NCBI GenBank assembly: GCA_022710185.1
Contig: JAKLHK010000004.1
Location: 67,669-131,668 of the forward strand
Direction of reading: 5' to 3'
Source: Bacteroidota bacterium
Lineage (GTDB): Bacteria; Bacteroidota; Bacteroidia; Bacteroidales; JAGNHN01
DNA: 64,000 nucleotides
The notes beneath the pieces were generated by a model that had not been told where the DNA came from, did not search any database, and saw nothing but the letters and a program-made list of their open reading frames with translations. The position numbers and the translations under genes are program-made. Position 1 is the stretch's first letter. Every line of letters begins with the position of its first letter. Below are positions 9,901-17,645 of this stretch, piece by piece.

Positions 9901-10692
9901 GATCCCGTGTGTGGCCAGGGTATTCAGCAAATGATCGATGGTAATTCTGAGCTGCGGACTGTTCGTTTTCAGATCGGCTCCCGCCCGGTTGATGACATGA
10001 TAATTGACTCTGGCAGTGAGTAGGTTCTCCAGTGGTAGGCTGGAATACTGGCTTGGTAGCGCGTCCTGGCTCAGGTAATGCTGCTTCAGGTAGGTGTCCA
10101 TGGCATTGAAGGTGGAGGGCTCGCCCCACAGCCCGTGTACCATCACGACCGGAGGGGTAATGAAGCGTACCCTGTATTCGTATAGCACTGTACCATTGAG
10201 CAAAATCTGGAAGTGGTCGTCACGGTAGTTACTGGCCCCGGTATTCACGAGACAGGCGGGATGTGTATAGGTCCATACCAGGGTGTTTCCGTTGATCTGT
10301 TTGTCGGAAGAGTAGAACTTTCCGTAGTGGTCGGGGTTGGAGCCTGAAGGGTCCCCCTTCACCCGCATCACGATCTTGCTGAGATCGATTGTTCCGGGCT
10401 GTTGTGTGCTGAAGCTGATCCGGGTCACTTTTGAACCGTCGGTACATATGCGGTAATCAATGGCTCCCGAACTTCCCTGATGGGTTGAGGCGATCACGGG
10501 AGCGCTGAGGCCGATCATGAAATCCGCAGGTCGGGTGGTCTTTACATCGAACAGATTTGAAATAGAATGAACGACGATCAGGTCTGATACCACAGAGGTC
10601 GAATCAGCGTATACCTGGCATGGCTTTAATGATGAGATAATCAGTCCCCATAGGATGCACTGGCGTGAAATATTTTGTACTAAATAGCTCAT
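6949..10692 (-). CDS. Secreted alpha/beta-hydrolase (lipase-like) with Ig-like, dockerin-like and FISUMP domains
   Basis: A 1247-residue multidomain exported protein. After a signal-like N-terminus (about 1-30) comes an alpha/beta-hydrolase with an oxyanion-type VMVHGLWG (about 183-190) and nucleophile elbow AHSMGG, with Ser275 as the likely nucleophile; the surroundings resemble class I lipases. The middle has beta-sandwich or Ig-like repeats (about 540-910). Residues about 971-1036 resemble a Bacteroidota dockerin: GDVNRSEHVNAVDALMVTRR, a GDW turn, then SGDVDASWDP. The last 190 residues are a FISUMP domain (QIGTQCWMRENLNLG, GICPAGWHIP, GCSVRCMKD). Base composition is clearly AT-richer than flanking genes. 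It is 31 bp from another FISUMP gene on the same strand, probably co-transcribed. The substrate is likely an ester or lipid, by inference. Confidence 0.8.
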   Translation of the reverse strand: MSYLVQNISRQCILWGLIISSLKPCQVYADSTSVVSDLIVVHSISNLFDVKTTRPADFMIGLSAPVIASTHQGSSGAIDYRICTDGSKVTRISFSTQQPGTIDLSKIVMRVKGDPSGSNPDHYGKFYSSDKQINGNTLVWTYTHPACLVNTGASNYRDDHFQILLNGTVLYEYRVRFITPPVVMVHGLWGEPSTFNAMDTYLKQHYLSQDALPSQYSSLPLENLLTARVNYHVINRAGADLKTNSPQLRITIDHLLNTLATHGIQCGKVDLVAHSMGGLVSRQYLVENSTAQVRKLITINTPHSGSQAANYLLSDAVFIKKFIAPILDVEMGPIDGGAVHDLKVGSSSNGVGKLNRASNLSKQMVPSHSIYSERLMEYPDDFWASNYLYTAVFGSSSSASISGADETLLWNILDAAHLKATQILQMRLFKKLGMHIQLASYMSSCLNQSHAIFTEDLFGGADDDLIVPVISQKGGLTQGRTYFVNNQKHIGSPANTLIMSHVRDVLRENPNNANVFENGFQPVSLSYDLKNDLAKDTLPSLDSVRIISPINDTLIPPGDSMQVIVVGSPGVLQIGLLSGNDGAGYNFQQSFMDTAVFNVIIGTGYPEGFSVIALGKDSLDKIVYDSIWIRTGYTPSVDSLLIIPEAIMLLTGQAGAYRVKGFFHDSLILDITKSDSLSAWVTDTTIAFYKKDGTLQALQAGNAQLFVAYQGDTVSAEVVVKPDYIVLTGDSAFCEGEPGTEIRILHAREGTAYQLFRNDTMAGPALFSQGDTLSFGIIDIPGRYSVHSLDTMTLYENRSSNQINLRSYAYPQPHLGSDTMIYLGDTLTMDVDCSGCQYLWSDGTVRSSFRVDSTGTYWVNVSRPGGCSGSDTLLVKTVRTGGPLYGSLIYGNVPQSPLQNTVVNLVGDNGFSYRATTDTAGHFLLNILAEGRYLIDIEQPGAWDGVEASDVLGMMYHFVDSMSLSGIYRKAGDVNRSEHVNAVDALMVTRRTQGLVDTFPIGDWVTDSLRVSVLGGQPVNLDIQMLWSGDVDASWDPEAVPGFSCGDSLLDTRDSQKYGTVQIGTQCWMRENLNLGKMVNSVSTGSSHTDVSDNGMIEKYCYYNDPVNCAIYGGLYDWNEMMGYVDTPGTQGICPAGWHIPNDSEWSTLEIQLGGSVVAGGALKETDTQHWYSPNSGATNSYGFTGLGSGLRYSQGIFSNMGYYANFWTSTAYFTTGLGRYLSYNSASVTAFLGDKSLGCSVRCMKD

Positions 10693-10723
10693 ATTCTATT
10701 GTTTATACAAGTACGATTAAAAA

Positions 10724-12436
10724 TTAATTTCCACAGCCTGAAATGCTTCCTGGTATGGTGGCTATCTGAAGATAATCCCCTGAGATATCTGTTAGCCTGC
10801 AGTATCCAGGAGAGCTGCAATCAAACTGGAGTTGCGTATTCCCGGAATTATATGCAAACCTTAACTCCACCAGTGTTGCTGACACCAACGAAATGGGAGT
10901 CAAAGAATACCAACTGAGCGTAATAGTCCCTGCCATGGAACCTGCTTGAAATGGGCCACCAAGTGAGCTGTTCAGGTTTTGAGTTCCAAGATATGTTACC
11001 ACTTGCGGATCGTAGGTAATTCGGAACGAAAACCCTGCTGCCCCATTCCAGGTGCTCACCAATACCGGTACTATGACCTCATTGGATACTGGACAGTTCA
11101 CCACATCACCCAACTTAATCGTCGTTTGCGGAACGCTGAAGCTGATGTTGACGGTATCGCTCGTAGAGCCACATTGATTTGAAATTGTCCATACAAGACT
11201 GTAACTCATCCCCGCCTGGCCCGTGATGAGCGCTGAAGCCAGTGTAATATCTGATATGCTTCCCCCTTGCCCACTGAGGATACTCCACTGTCCACTCCCA
11301 TTAATGGGCTGATTTGCCTGTAGCTGGTGTGTCGTACCAGACAACAGGGAGGCATCAGGGCCAGCATTGGCTTGATCAGGGATAGGATTGCACTGAGTTT
11401 TAATGCATCGAACAGAATAACCTTGAATTCTATACTGATGATTGTATCGTCTTGCTATCCTTTTATTATTATGGGTGAGTTCCCTGCTATATGCATAACC
11501 CCAAGGTCTTGGCGTTGAACTCCAATAATATGCGACACTGCCTGCACTATAAAACTCTCCGTTCCAAGGTTCTCTGTGACCTCCGGGTAATGCAGCAAAA
11601 CCAAATTCATTTGTTGCTCCAGTATTTGGACTTTGCCAATAAGTACTTCCTGTTTCCTTCATTCTTCCTCCTGCATCATACCCTCTATCTTCCCAATTAT
11701 CCCATTCGTTTGAGTTCTCATCATATTGGCTATCGATGTATCCTTCCAGAGTTCTCCATTCACCTTCAGATGGTATATGCCAACCGGTAGGACAAATACC
11801 CTGCGCGAGCTCGATCTCAGTATATCCCATGGCCTCATTCCACTCATAGAGGGCTCCATAAATATTACAATTACTGGAAATATTGCCATAACAGTATTTC
11901 TCAATCACGCTGTCATTGTGCATGCCAGATTGGTAATAGGCACCATAGCTATTCACCATTACGCCAACATTAAGGTTTTCGCGCATCCAGCATTGGGCTC
12001 CAATCTGTACCGTATTATAGATTTGGCCACCATAAGCTAGAGTTGCCAGCCCCGGACATGGCATACCCATTACAGGGGTAAAGCCATCATCTGCCGTCAG
12101 TTTAAACTTTAGTTGTAAAAAGAAACCACCTGTATTACCCGCCCCAAAATCCCAGATAATATGCTTTCCAATGCCACTCATAATTCCTTGGCCAAAATCT
12201 CCGCTGAGATGTCCTGGATCTATCAGATAATTCCATGTCGCCCCATTGTCATTGGAAACTTTCAGTGTCACCGTCATTGCATCACCGTCAGCATCATGGA
12301 GATCATAATAGATATCCACCAGGAAGGAGTTGTCCACCCTTTCGCTGACCGAGAGGTTGCTTATCACCGGCGCGGAGTTCTGTGCCTGGAGCACAAAGGG
12401 AATGAGGCAAAGGAAGCTTAGGGCGAACTTCTTCAT
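10724..12436 (-). CDS. FISUMP-domain surface protein with C-terminal cohesin-like domain
   Basis: A 570-residue exported protein. It has a signal peptide (MKKFALSFLCLIPFVLQAQ), an N-terminal fibronectin/Ig-like domain (about 20-125) and a FISUMP domain (about 135-350: QIGAQCWMRENLNVG, GICPTGWHIP, GYSVRCIKTQC). A PKD/SprB-like segment (ANAGPDASLLSG) follows, then a final approximately 130-residue beta-sandwich. That last domain has cohesin features: VIVPVLVSTWNGAAGFSFRI, then a TYDP motif and LVELRFAYNSG. FISUMP domains are common in Bacteroidota and Fibrobacter surface proteins, with no known activity. It lies upstream of the lipase gene in the same direction; the pair is AT-richer than its surroundings. 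The cohesin call is by motif and needs a profile search. Confidence 0.75.
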   Translation of the reverse strand: MKKFALSFLCLIPFVLQAQNSAPVISNLSVSERVDNSFLVDIYYDLHDADGDAMTVTLKVSNDNGATWNYLIDPGHLSGDFGQGIMSGIGKHIIWDFGAGNTGGFFLQLKFKLTADDGFTPVMGMPCPGLATLAYGGQIYNTVQIGAQCWMRENLNVGVMVNSYGAYYQSGMHNDSVIEKYCYGNISSNCNIYGALYEWNEAMGYTEIELAQGICPTGWHIPSEGEWRTLEGYIDSQYDENSNEWDNWEDRGYDAGGRMKETGSTYWQSPNTGATNEFGFAALPGGHREPWNGEFYSAGSVAYYWSSTPRPWGYAYSRELTHNNKRIARRYNHQYRIQGYSVRCIKTQCNPIPDQANAGPDASLLSGTTHQLQANQPINGSGQWSILSGQGGSISDITLASALITGQAGMSYSLVWTISNQCGSTSDTVNISFSVPQTTIKLGDVVNCPVSNEVIVPVLVSTWNGAAGFSFRITYDPQVVTYLGTQNLNSSLGGPFQAGSMAGTITLSWYSLTPISLVSATLVELRFAYNSGNTQLQFDCSSPGYCRLTDISGDYLQIATIPGSISGCGN

Positions 12437-12539
12437 AGGACGATGGGCTTGGTCAGGGAAAGATCACAACGTTGCAAGAAAGGTAGAAAGATTCCGAAAA
12501 TCTCCTGCGCCCGGAGGGATTTATTTTCTGGGTTTTAGA

Positions 12540-12746
12540 ATGGGCATTCCCAGCGGTCCTGGTATAATGGACGAAGAACGCACCCGTGCCCACAATGCCT
12601 TCATCAGCGCTTGTGATATACTTAGCAGGAATATGGCGGAGTCAGGAGAAGTTCATACCCGGCGGACGGTGATAGGCCAGGACCGTAAGGATATCGGGGA
12701 TTTTGCCTGCCTGGTTCACGCTGTGCTGGGAATCATGGCAAGATAA
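12540..12746 (+). CDS. Small conserved-looking protein (DUF3232-like), 68 residues
   Basis: A short plus-strand ORF lies between two minus-strand genes. The protein part DEERTRAHNAFISACDIL, followed by GQDRKDIGDFACLVHAVLG, resembles small Bacteroidales proteins that share an R-x-R-x-H-[ND]-A start and a GD(R/F)xxxGDFA end (DUF3232-like). The true start may be the internal ATG at 12567, which would remove nine poorly typical residues. There is no Shine-Dalgarno site. The frame also extends upstream into the antisense of the FISUMP gene; that part is not coding-like. Function is unknown. The residue pattern, rather than length, is the reason for calling it. Confidence 0.5.
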   Translation: MGIPSGPGIMDEERTRAHNAFISACDILSRNMAESGEVHTRRTVIGQDRKDIGDFACLVHAVLGIMAR

Positions 12747-12768
12747 GATCTCCAGCACACGCTGGCCC

Positions 12769-15051
12769 TTAAAACCCTGCTGAGGGCAGGGGAAGCGGCA
12801 CTTTCAGGGTGCGGCGGCTGCCCCCCTGTGAGAGCATGAGAAGATAGATCCCTGCCGGCAGCCCCCGGGTGGATAGGCGGATTTCCCCTACCGCAGAAGC
12901 GCTGCGCACTATCCTTCCGCTGAGGTCCGTCAGCAGGGCCGATCCGGGGCTTGTGGCCGAGGGGAAGCGGACCAGGATCAACCCTCCCGCACAGGCCATC
13001 AGGATTTCCCCGGAAGGAGGGGTGGATAGGGTACCGGAAGGAAGCGAGACCGTCACCACCAGGGTATCGGAGCCGGCACAGCCCCAGGCATTGGTCACAT
13101 TCAGGCCGAAGACGTGGATCCCCGCAGGGAGGCTGCCCGCGGGAAAGAAGAGCTGGGGCAGGATGCTTCCGTTGCTCCAGGCGTAGGTAGCATAACTGCT
13201 GTCGGGGCCTATCCGCAGGCTGTCCAGCAGGGTGATGGAAGTATCCGGCCCCAGATGGGGCAGGGCGGGACGGAGGATCCCCTTCACGGCCGTCCGGGGG
13301 CTGCGGCAGTCCCCCTGCGGCCGGAAGCCGTAATGGTAGAAAACCCGGCCGCTCCATAGGCGCAAGGGATAGGCGTTGCCGAAGGCATACGATATGCCTG
13401 ATCCGGAATGCAATGCCAGATGAGGGCCGCTCTTGACTATGGGCTGGCTCAGGGAGCGGTACCCCAGGCGCCGGGTGGATTGGGCGAACATCAGATAGAC
13501 CCCGAGGGTGTCCCCGGCCCCCAGACTGAGCGGAGGGGGATCCAGGGAGAGGATAGCCCCTGTATCCGCCGAGATCAGGGTGTCTTGAAAATGAAGTGCC
13601 CAGGCGGCCGCATTCTGCTCGAAGCCGGCATGACCGCCCTGGCGGACATACATCCTCAGGGTGCCGCTTCCAGCCTGGCCAGCGATAAGCCATAGGCTGT
13701 CGACGACCAGGGCCGAGTCTGCCAACAAGTCGAACATCACCCCATTCCAGTATATATTCGGCAGCATGCCCGCATCCAGGCTGGCCGGATGGTGCAGGGG
13801 ACCCCGCACGGCCTCGGCAAAGCGGAGGAAGGGCATGCCTGACGGGGGAAGGGGAAACAGGGCCGGCCCGAAGTGCAGCGGAAGGGCGGAAAGCGGGTCG
13901 GCATACCAGACAATGGTATCACCGGAACCGGTGTAAGCCTGCAGCAACACCGTGTCCCCGGGACACATGGTATCGTGGACGGCCAGCAGGAAGGGGTGCC
14001 CGGTATACGACCGGCTCAGCCAGAGGGTATCGTTGGAGGGAAGGCTGTCGTCCGGGGAGGCACAGTGCAGGCGGAAAGAGAAGGCACCCCCCGCCCAGGT
14101 ATCTGCGGTGAAACAAAAGGTATCCGCAGAGCAGGAAGGCAGGGAGGGCAAGGCGGTCAGGCTGTCCTGTTTCCACGTCCCCCACGGGTCCTGGAACCGG
14201 AAGTACAGGCCCAGACCCTGGCTCCCGGAGGTGCCCAGGTTTACCACTTCGGCGCAGAGCGTCTGGTTGCTGTCGCCGCAGGGCGCAGGAGGGGCCTCAA
14301 TCCAGCGAAGGCTGTGATCGGTATAGGGAAGGGTATCAGCCAGGGCCTCTGGCAGGGCGGCAAGGCAGACCCTGTGGGCTACCAGGGCATGTCCGGCATC
14401 GTTCAGGTGGACACCGTCCCCGGAATTGTACAGGGAGTCCAGCGTCCCCTGGGCATTGGCGAAGCCGGTCCACAGGTCGATGGCGCGGTTGCCGAAGCGG
14501 GCCAGCAGGCTGTCGCGCACCGCCTGCTGCAGCATGACGCCGGCAGGGCTGAAAGTGCGCGGCTGGGTGGTCGTGACCCAGAGTTCCACACCGTGTTGGT
14601 GGCAAAGCGTGGCCAGGGAGTCAAAGTTGCTGAGCTGTTCGTTCAGGCTATAGCCTGAGGCCACGTCGTTGGAGGGGAGGTTGATGAGGATGGCATCGGG
14701 CTGAAGCTCCAGGGCAGCGCTGAGGTTGTGGCTGGTATCGGGCAGGGGGCGGTTGGCCGGGGGCTGGAAGCCGTCGGGCATGATACGGTAAGTGGTGAAG
14801 CCTCCCACGGCCAGGTTGTATAGCATATTCCCGGCATTCAGTTCCTGTAACAACGCCTTGTAGCGGTTGACCCAGGCACTGTCGGGGGTGCTGGCCCCGG
14901 CCCCGGCGGCCGTAGAGGATCCCAGCACCACGATGCGCAGGGACGTATGCCGGGCACAGGGGTTGGACCCTGGCTGGGCCAGGGCCGCAAAGGCTGCCCA
15001 CCACAGTACAGGCAGGAGGAACATACGCAAGCGCGGCATCAACAAAGCCAT
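12769..15051 (-). CDS. Secreted SGNH/GDSL hydrolase with putative T9SS C-terminal domain
   Basis: A 760-residue exported esterase-like protein. After a signal peptide (about 5-26, ending AALAQ) the SGNH blocks are clear: block I VVLGSSTAAG with probable nucleophile Ser46, block III LPSNDV with Asn128, and block V DGVHLND with Asp212 and His215. Blocks I, III and V are as expected for esterases that de-acylate glycans or lipids. The rest is beta-rich (about 240-690) and the last 80 residues resemble a type A T9SS domain (LLTDLSGRIVRS ... GLPAGIYLLML), though the end is unusual. A near-consensus -7 box (TACCTTTA) lies about 12-20 bp upstream. The substrate is unknown. Confidence 0.82.
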   Translation of the reverse strand: MALLMPRLRMFLLPVLWWAAFAALAQPGSNPCARHTSLRIVVLGSSTAAGAGASTPDSAWVNRYKALLQELNAGNMLYNLAVGGFTTYRIMPDGFQPPANRPLPDTSHNLSAALELQPDAILINLPSNDVASGYSLNEQLSNFDSLATLCHQHGVELWVTTTQPRTFSPAGVMLQQAVRDSLLARFGNRAIDLWTGFANAQGTLDSLYNSGDGVHLNDAGHALVAHRVCLAALPEALADTLPYTDHSLRWIEAPPAPCGDSNQTLCAEVVNLGTSGSQGLGLYFRFQDPWGTWKQDSLTALPSLPSCSADTFCFTADTWAGGAFSFRLHCASPDDSLPSNDTLWLSRSYTGHPFLLAVHDTMCPGDTVLLQAYTGSGDTIVWYADPLSALPLHFGPALFPLPPSGMPFLRFAEAVRGPLHHPASLDAGMLPNIYWNGVMFDLLADSALVVDSLWLIAGQAGSGTLRMYVRQGGHAGFEQNAAAWALHFQDTLISADTGAILSLDPPPLSLGAGDTLGVYLMFAQSTRRLGYRSLSQPIVKSGPHLALHSGSGISYAFGNAYPLRLWSGRVFYHYGFRPQGDCRSPRTAVKGILRPALPHLGPDTSITLLDSLRIGPDSSYATYAWSNGSILPQLFFPAGSLPAGIHVFGLNVTNAWGCAGSDTLVVTVSLPSGTLSTPPSGEILMACAGGLILVRFPSATSPGSALLTDLSGRIVRSASAVGEIRLSTRGLPAGIYLLMLSQGGSRRTLKVPLPLPSAGF

Positions 15052-15131
15052 TGGAAGCGATAAAGGTAGGCGCTTTCAGCCTACGCAGGATAAGGCAGGC
15101 CACCTCACAACCTTGCAGCCTTCAACCATGA

Positions 15132-15174
15132 GAAACCCTTCAGCACGCGTCGAAGACGCGCGCCAATGCAGGGG
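15132..15174. repeat. Dispersed palindromic repeat, copy 2
   Basis: This second copy of the unit at 6877-6919 keeps the CGCGTC-GAA-GACGCG hairpin (15146-15160) and the flanking GAAACCCTTCAGC and CCAATGCAGGG segments. It sits in the spacer between the GDSL hydrolase and tRNA-Lys. Confidence 0.65.
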
Positions 15175-15217
15175 TCAATCACAAATCGAACATGCGCCCA
15201 TGCGTCCATCGTAAATC

Positions 15218-15246
15218 AAAAAAAGCCGCATTTTGCGGCTTTTTTG
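15218..15246 (-). terminator. Intrinsic terminator downstream of tRNA-Lys
   Basis: A hairpin AGCCGCA-TTT-TGCGGCT is flanked by A and T runs on both sides, so it could act on both strands. It begins 4 bp after the 3' end of the tRNA on the minus strand. Confidence 0.8.
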
Positions 15247-15249
15247 CTG

Positions 15250-15322
<73 letters not shown>

Positions 15323-15342
15323 ATTTTTTATCAACGGGGCTG

Positions 15343-15350
15343 CAAAGATA
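15343..15350 (-). promoter_or_regulatory. -7 promoter box of tRNA-Lys
   Basis: TATCTTTG on the minus strand, an exact match to TAnnTTTG, 20 bp before the tRNA 5' end. Confidence 0.6.
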
Positions 15351-15415
15351 ATGATTCATCCGATACATGCAAGGCTTTTCTGAAGGCCGCCCCCCCCGCG
15401 CCCTTCAGCAGGGCC

Positions 15416-16123
15416 TCAGCCTGAAATGGCGATGCGCTGCAGGCTTTCGAAATTCAGGATCTCCACCTCATCCCCATGCGACTCGATGATGCCGTCGTCT
15501 TTGAACTCCTTCAGGATCCGGATCACGCTCTCCTTCGAAAGCCCCGTCATGTCGGCCAGGTCCTGACGGCTCAGACTGAGCTGGAAAGGGTTGCTGCCGT
15601 ATACGTTACGCTGCAAATCCAGCAGCATGTCGGCCACCCGGCCCGGCACCTGCTTCTGGGTGAGGTTGATGAGCTTCTCGAAGTTATGGATGGCAAAGTA
15701 GTTGATATTCCGGATGAGCTCGTTGGCCAGGTTGATGTTGCTCTCCACCAGGCCGCGGAAGATCTTGCCGTCCATATAACAGCAGGTGCAGTCCTCCACC
15801 GCGGTTACGGTATAATGGTTGCGCCCGTCGGTATGAAAGCCCGGACCCCCGAAAAGCTCCGGCGGACGCGCGATATGAAGGATGAGGTTCTTGTTGTAAT
15901 AGCCCTCGATGTACACCTTGGCCAGGCCCGAGGTAAGGGTGATCACATGGGTGCAGTCGGTGCCCTGCTTGATGATGGTCTCGCCCGCCCGGTAGCTCAC
16001 TTCGTAGCGGCTTCCGTTGACCAGCTCCAGCTCGTCGTGGCTCAGGTGCCTGAACAGGTTCGACTGCGTGTCACACTCGTGGCAGTTCTTGCACCGGAAC
16101 GATTTATGAAAAAGCGAGCTCAC
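15416..16123 (-). CDS. Crp/Fnr-family transcription regulator with N-terminal cysteine cluster
   Basis: A 235-residue regulator with a cyclic-nucleotide-binding-like beta-roll (about 22-140) and a winged helix-turn-helix (about 170-225; the recognition helix is in LSRQDLADMTGLSKESVIRILK). Three cysteines, Cys11, Cys14 and Cys17 (CKNCHEC), start the protein and further cysteines lie near 57 and 112-115 (EDCTCC). E. coli FNR uses N-terminal cysteines plus one in the beta-roll to bind an oxygen-sensing [4Fe-4S] cluster, so the same is possible here. The gene is divergent from the respiratory cluster. Its promoter carries a TTGAC-N4-GTCAA dyad centred about 38 bp upstream of the expected transcript start, which suggests autorepression. 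The effector is inferred, not shown. Confidence 0.85.
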   Translation of the reverse strand: MSSLFHKSFRCKNCHECDTQSNLFRHLSHDELELVNGSRYEVSYRAGETIIKQGTDCTHVITLTSGLAKVYIEGYYNKNLILHIARPPELFGGPGFHTDGRNHYTVTAVEDCTCCYMDGKIFRGLVESNINLANELIRNINYFAIHNFEKLINLTQKQVPGRVADMLLDLQRNVYGSNPFQLSLSRQDLADMTGLSKESVIRILKEFKDDGIIESHGDEVEILNFESLQRIAISG

Positions 16124-16149
16124 CTCTCCCCTGCAAATGATCTTAGGTA

Positions 16150-16157
16150 CAAATATA
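16150..16157 (-). promoter_or_regulatory. -7 promoter box of the FNR-like regulator gene
   Basis: TATATTTG on the minus strand matches TAnnTTTG and lies 27 bp before the start codon at 16123. Confidence 0.5.
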
Positions 16158-16173
16158 GATATTTTGTGGGCGG

Positions 16174-16189
16174 ATTGACCTGTGTCAAT
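16174..16189. promoter_or_regulatory. FNR/CRP-type operator in the divergent promoter region
   Basis: The perfect dyad ATTGAC-CTGT-GTCAAT has the layout of FNR/CRP sites (TTGAT-N4-ATCAA in E. coli). It overlaps the expected -33 region of the regulator gene and lies 113 bp upstream of the first cytochrome gene, so it could serve both directions. Confidence 0.6.
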
Positions 16190-16301
16190 TTAATATTGAT
16201 GCATTCCATTTCAGGCGCTGTTGCATTCCTCCCCCACCCTGCCCGTTGCTATGGCACATCCTGCTTTCTTTGTAGCTGCAAACCCTAAAAGGACGAGAAT
16301 A

Positions 16302-16676
16302 ATGAAACGAATGTGGAATATCCTTGGCGGCCTGATGCTTATCTCCCTGGCCGTTTTCGTGACAGGGTGTGAGTACGATCATCCGGTTCCCGAACCCCTG
16401 CCCGATGTGGTCAGCTTCTCGGGCGATATCATGCCGTATTTCAATGCCAGCTGCAATTTCAGCGGTTGCCACAACACCGGAGGGGAAGCCCCTGACCTTA
16501 CCGCCGACTTCGCCTACGGGGCGCTGATGGATGGCAATTATATCAACCTGGAGAACCCGGAAGAGAGCCTGCTGTATACCAAGGTGGCCACCGGAGGATC
16601 CATGGCCCCTTACAGCACCCCGGGCAATACCGCCCTGGTCCTGGCCTGGATCAAGGCCGGCGCCCTGGACAACTAA
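16302..16676 (+). CDS. Lipoprotein c-type cytochrome with a C-x4-CH heme motif
   Basis: A 124-residue lipoprotein. The signal peptide ends in a lipobox (FVTGC, Cys23). The only heme-type motif is CNFSGCH, with four rather than two residues between the cysteines. This arrangement is seen in a Bacteroidota/Planctomycetes class of small cytochrome domains. SMAPYSTPGN may supply the methionine ligand. The ATG at 16302 was chosen because it starts a clean signal peptide with AAAGGACGAG ahead; an in-frame ATG at 16221 would add unlikely sequence. It is the first gene of the respiratory cluster. It probably acts as a periplasmic electron carrier or sensor. Confidence 0.72.
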   Translation: MKRMWNILGGLMLISLAVFVTGCEYDHPVPEPLPDVVSFSGDIMPYFNASCNFSGCHNTGGEAPDLTADFAYGALMDGNYINLENPEESLLYTKVATGGSMAPYSTPGNTALVLAWIKAGALDN

Positions 16677-16711
16677 GCACCCACACTAATCCTATAGCAA
16701 TACCCGAAACC

Positions 16712-17614
16712 ATGAAAAGCACACTGCGATTCCTGATCGCCGCGTTCCTGCTGAGCGGCACCTATAGCCTGATGGCTCAGGATGGCACGGAGGAGAAGCC
16801 GGTAGACAAACCGGTGAAGAACCCCTTCGAGAGCACCTACCTCATCGATCAGCAGACCGTGATGCTGCCCACCAAGGGCACCCTGGAGATGATCATCCAC
16901 CACCGCTTCGGCGTCACCGGCAACGGGACCTCCGACCTCTGGGGAATCTACGCTCCCTCCAACATCCGCCTGGGCATGAACTACAGCTTTCACGACCGAT
17001 TCCAGCTGCAGCTCGGGACCACCAAATTCAAGAAATTCCAGGATGTAGGCTATAAGGTCGGCATCATCCAGCAGACGCGCTCGGGCTCCATCCCTGTATC
17101 GGTCACCTGGTACGGCAACGTGGCCGTCGACGCCCGGGACGAAGCCGTCTTCGGAGCCGAATACGAATTCAGCCACCGCCTCAGCTATTTCAACCAGCTG
17201 ATCATCTCCCGCAAGTTCAGCGAGAGCATCAGCGTGCAGGTCGCCCCCTCCTTCTCGCATTTCAACAATACCGAAGTGGGCTACCAGAACCGCTATGTGG
17301 GGCTGTCCTTTGCCGGCCGGGCCCGCATCAGCCCCCAGACCTCCATCGTGTTCAACTATGATACCCCCATCGAAATCGACGGCCTGCTGATCAAGGGCGC
17401 CGCCGGCATCGACGGTACCTTCGAGAACACCACCCTGCCCAAGGCCAATATCGGCCTGGGCGTGGAGATCAGCACCAGTACGCATGCCTTCCACATCTTC
17501 GTGGCTTCCTCCCAGGGCATCCTGCCCCAGGAGACGATGGTGTACAACCAGAACGATTTCTTCGATGGTGGCATGCTATTTGGTTTTAACCTGACCAGGT
17601 TATGGAATTGGTAA
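16712..17614 (+). CDS. DUF5777-family outer-membrane beta-barrel protein
   Basis: A 300-residue protein with a signal peptide (MKSTLRFLIAAFLLSGTYSLMAQ), then the family start NPFESTYLIDQQTVMLPTKG and many short amphipathic strands to the C-terminal W. DUF5777 proteins recur next to c-type cytochromes in Bacteroidota, and a porin or heme-protein scaffold role has been guessed but not shown. It lies 35 bp after the C-x4-CH cytochrome and 31 bp before the monoheme cytochrome, in one direction, so co-transcription is likely. The assignment rests on the recognised N-terminal motif and length. Function is unknown. Confidence 0.8.
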   Translation: MKSTLRFLIAAFLLSGTYSLMAQDGTEEKPVDKPVKNPFESTYLIDQQTVMLPTKGTLEMIIHHRFGVTGNGTSDLWGIYAPSNIRLGMNYSFHDRFQLQLGTTKFKKFQDVGYKVGIIQQTRSGSIPVSVTWYGNVAVDARDEAVFGAEYEFSHRLSYFNQLIISRKFSESISVQVAPSFSHFNNTEVGYQNRYVGLSFAGRARISPQTSIVFNYDTPIEIDGLLIKGAAGIDGTFENTTLPKANIGLGVEISTSTHAFHIFVASSQGILPQETMVYNQNDFFDGGMLFGFNLTRLWNW

Positions 17615-17645
17615 ATTAAGTCTAACCCAAAAAAAGGAGTAAACC

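Noticed and set aside
12330..12539. Upstream extension of the small ORF
   Set aside because: It lies antisense to the FISUMP gene start and has no protein-like pattern.
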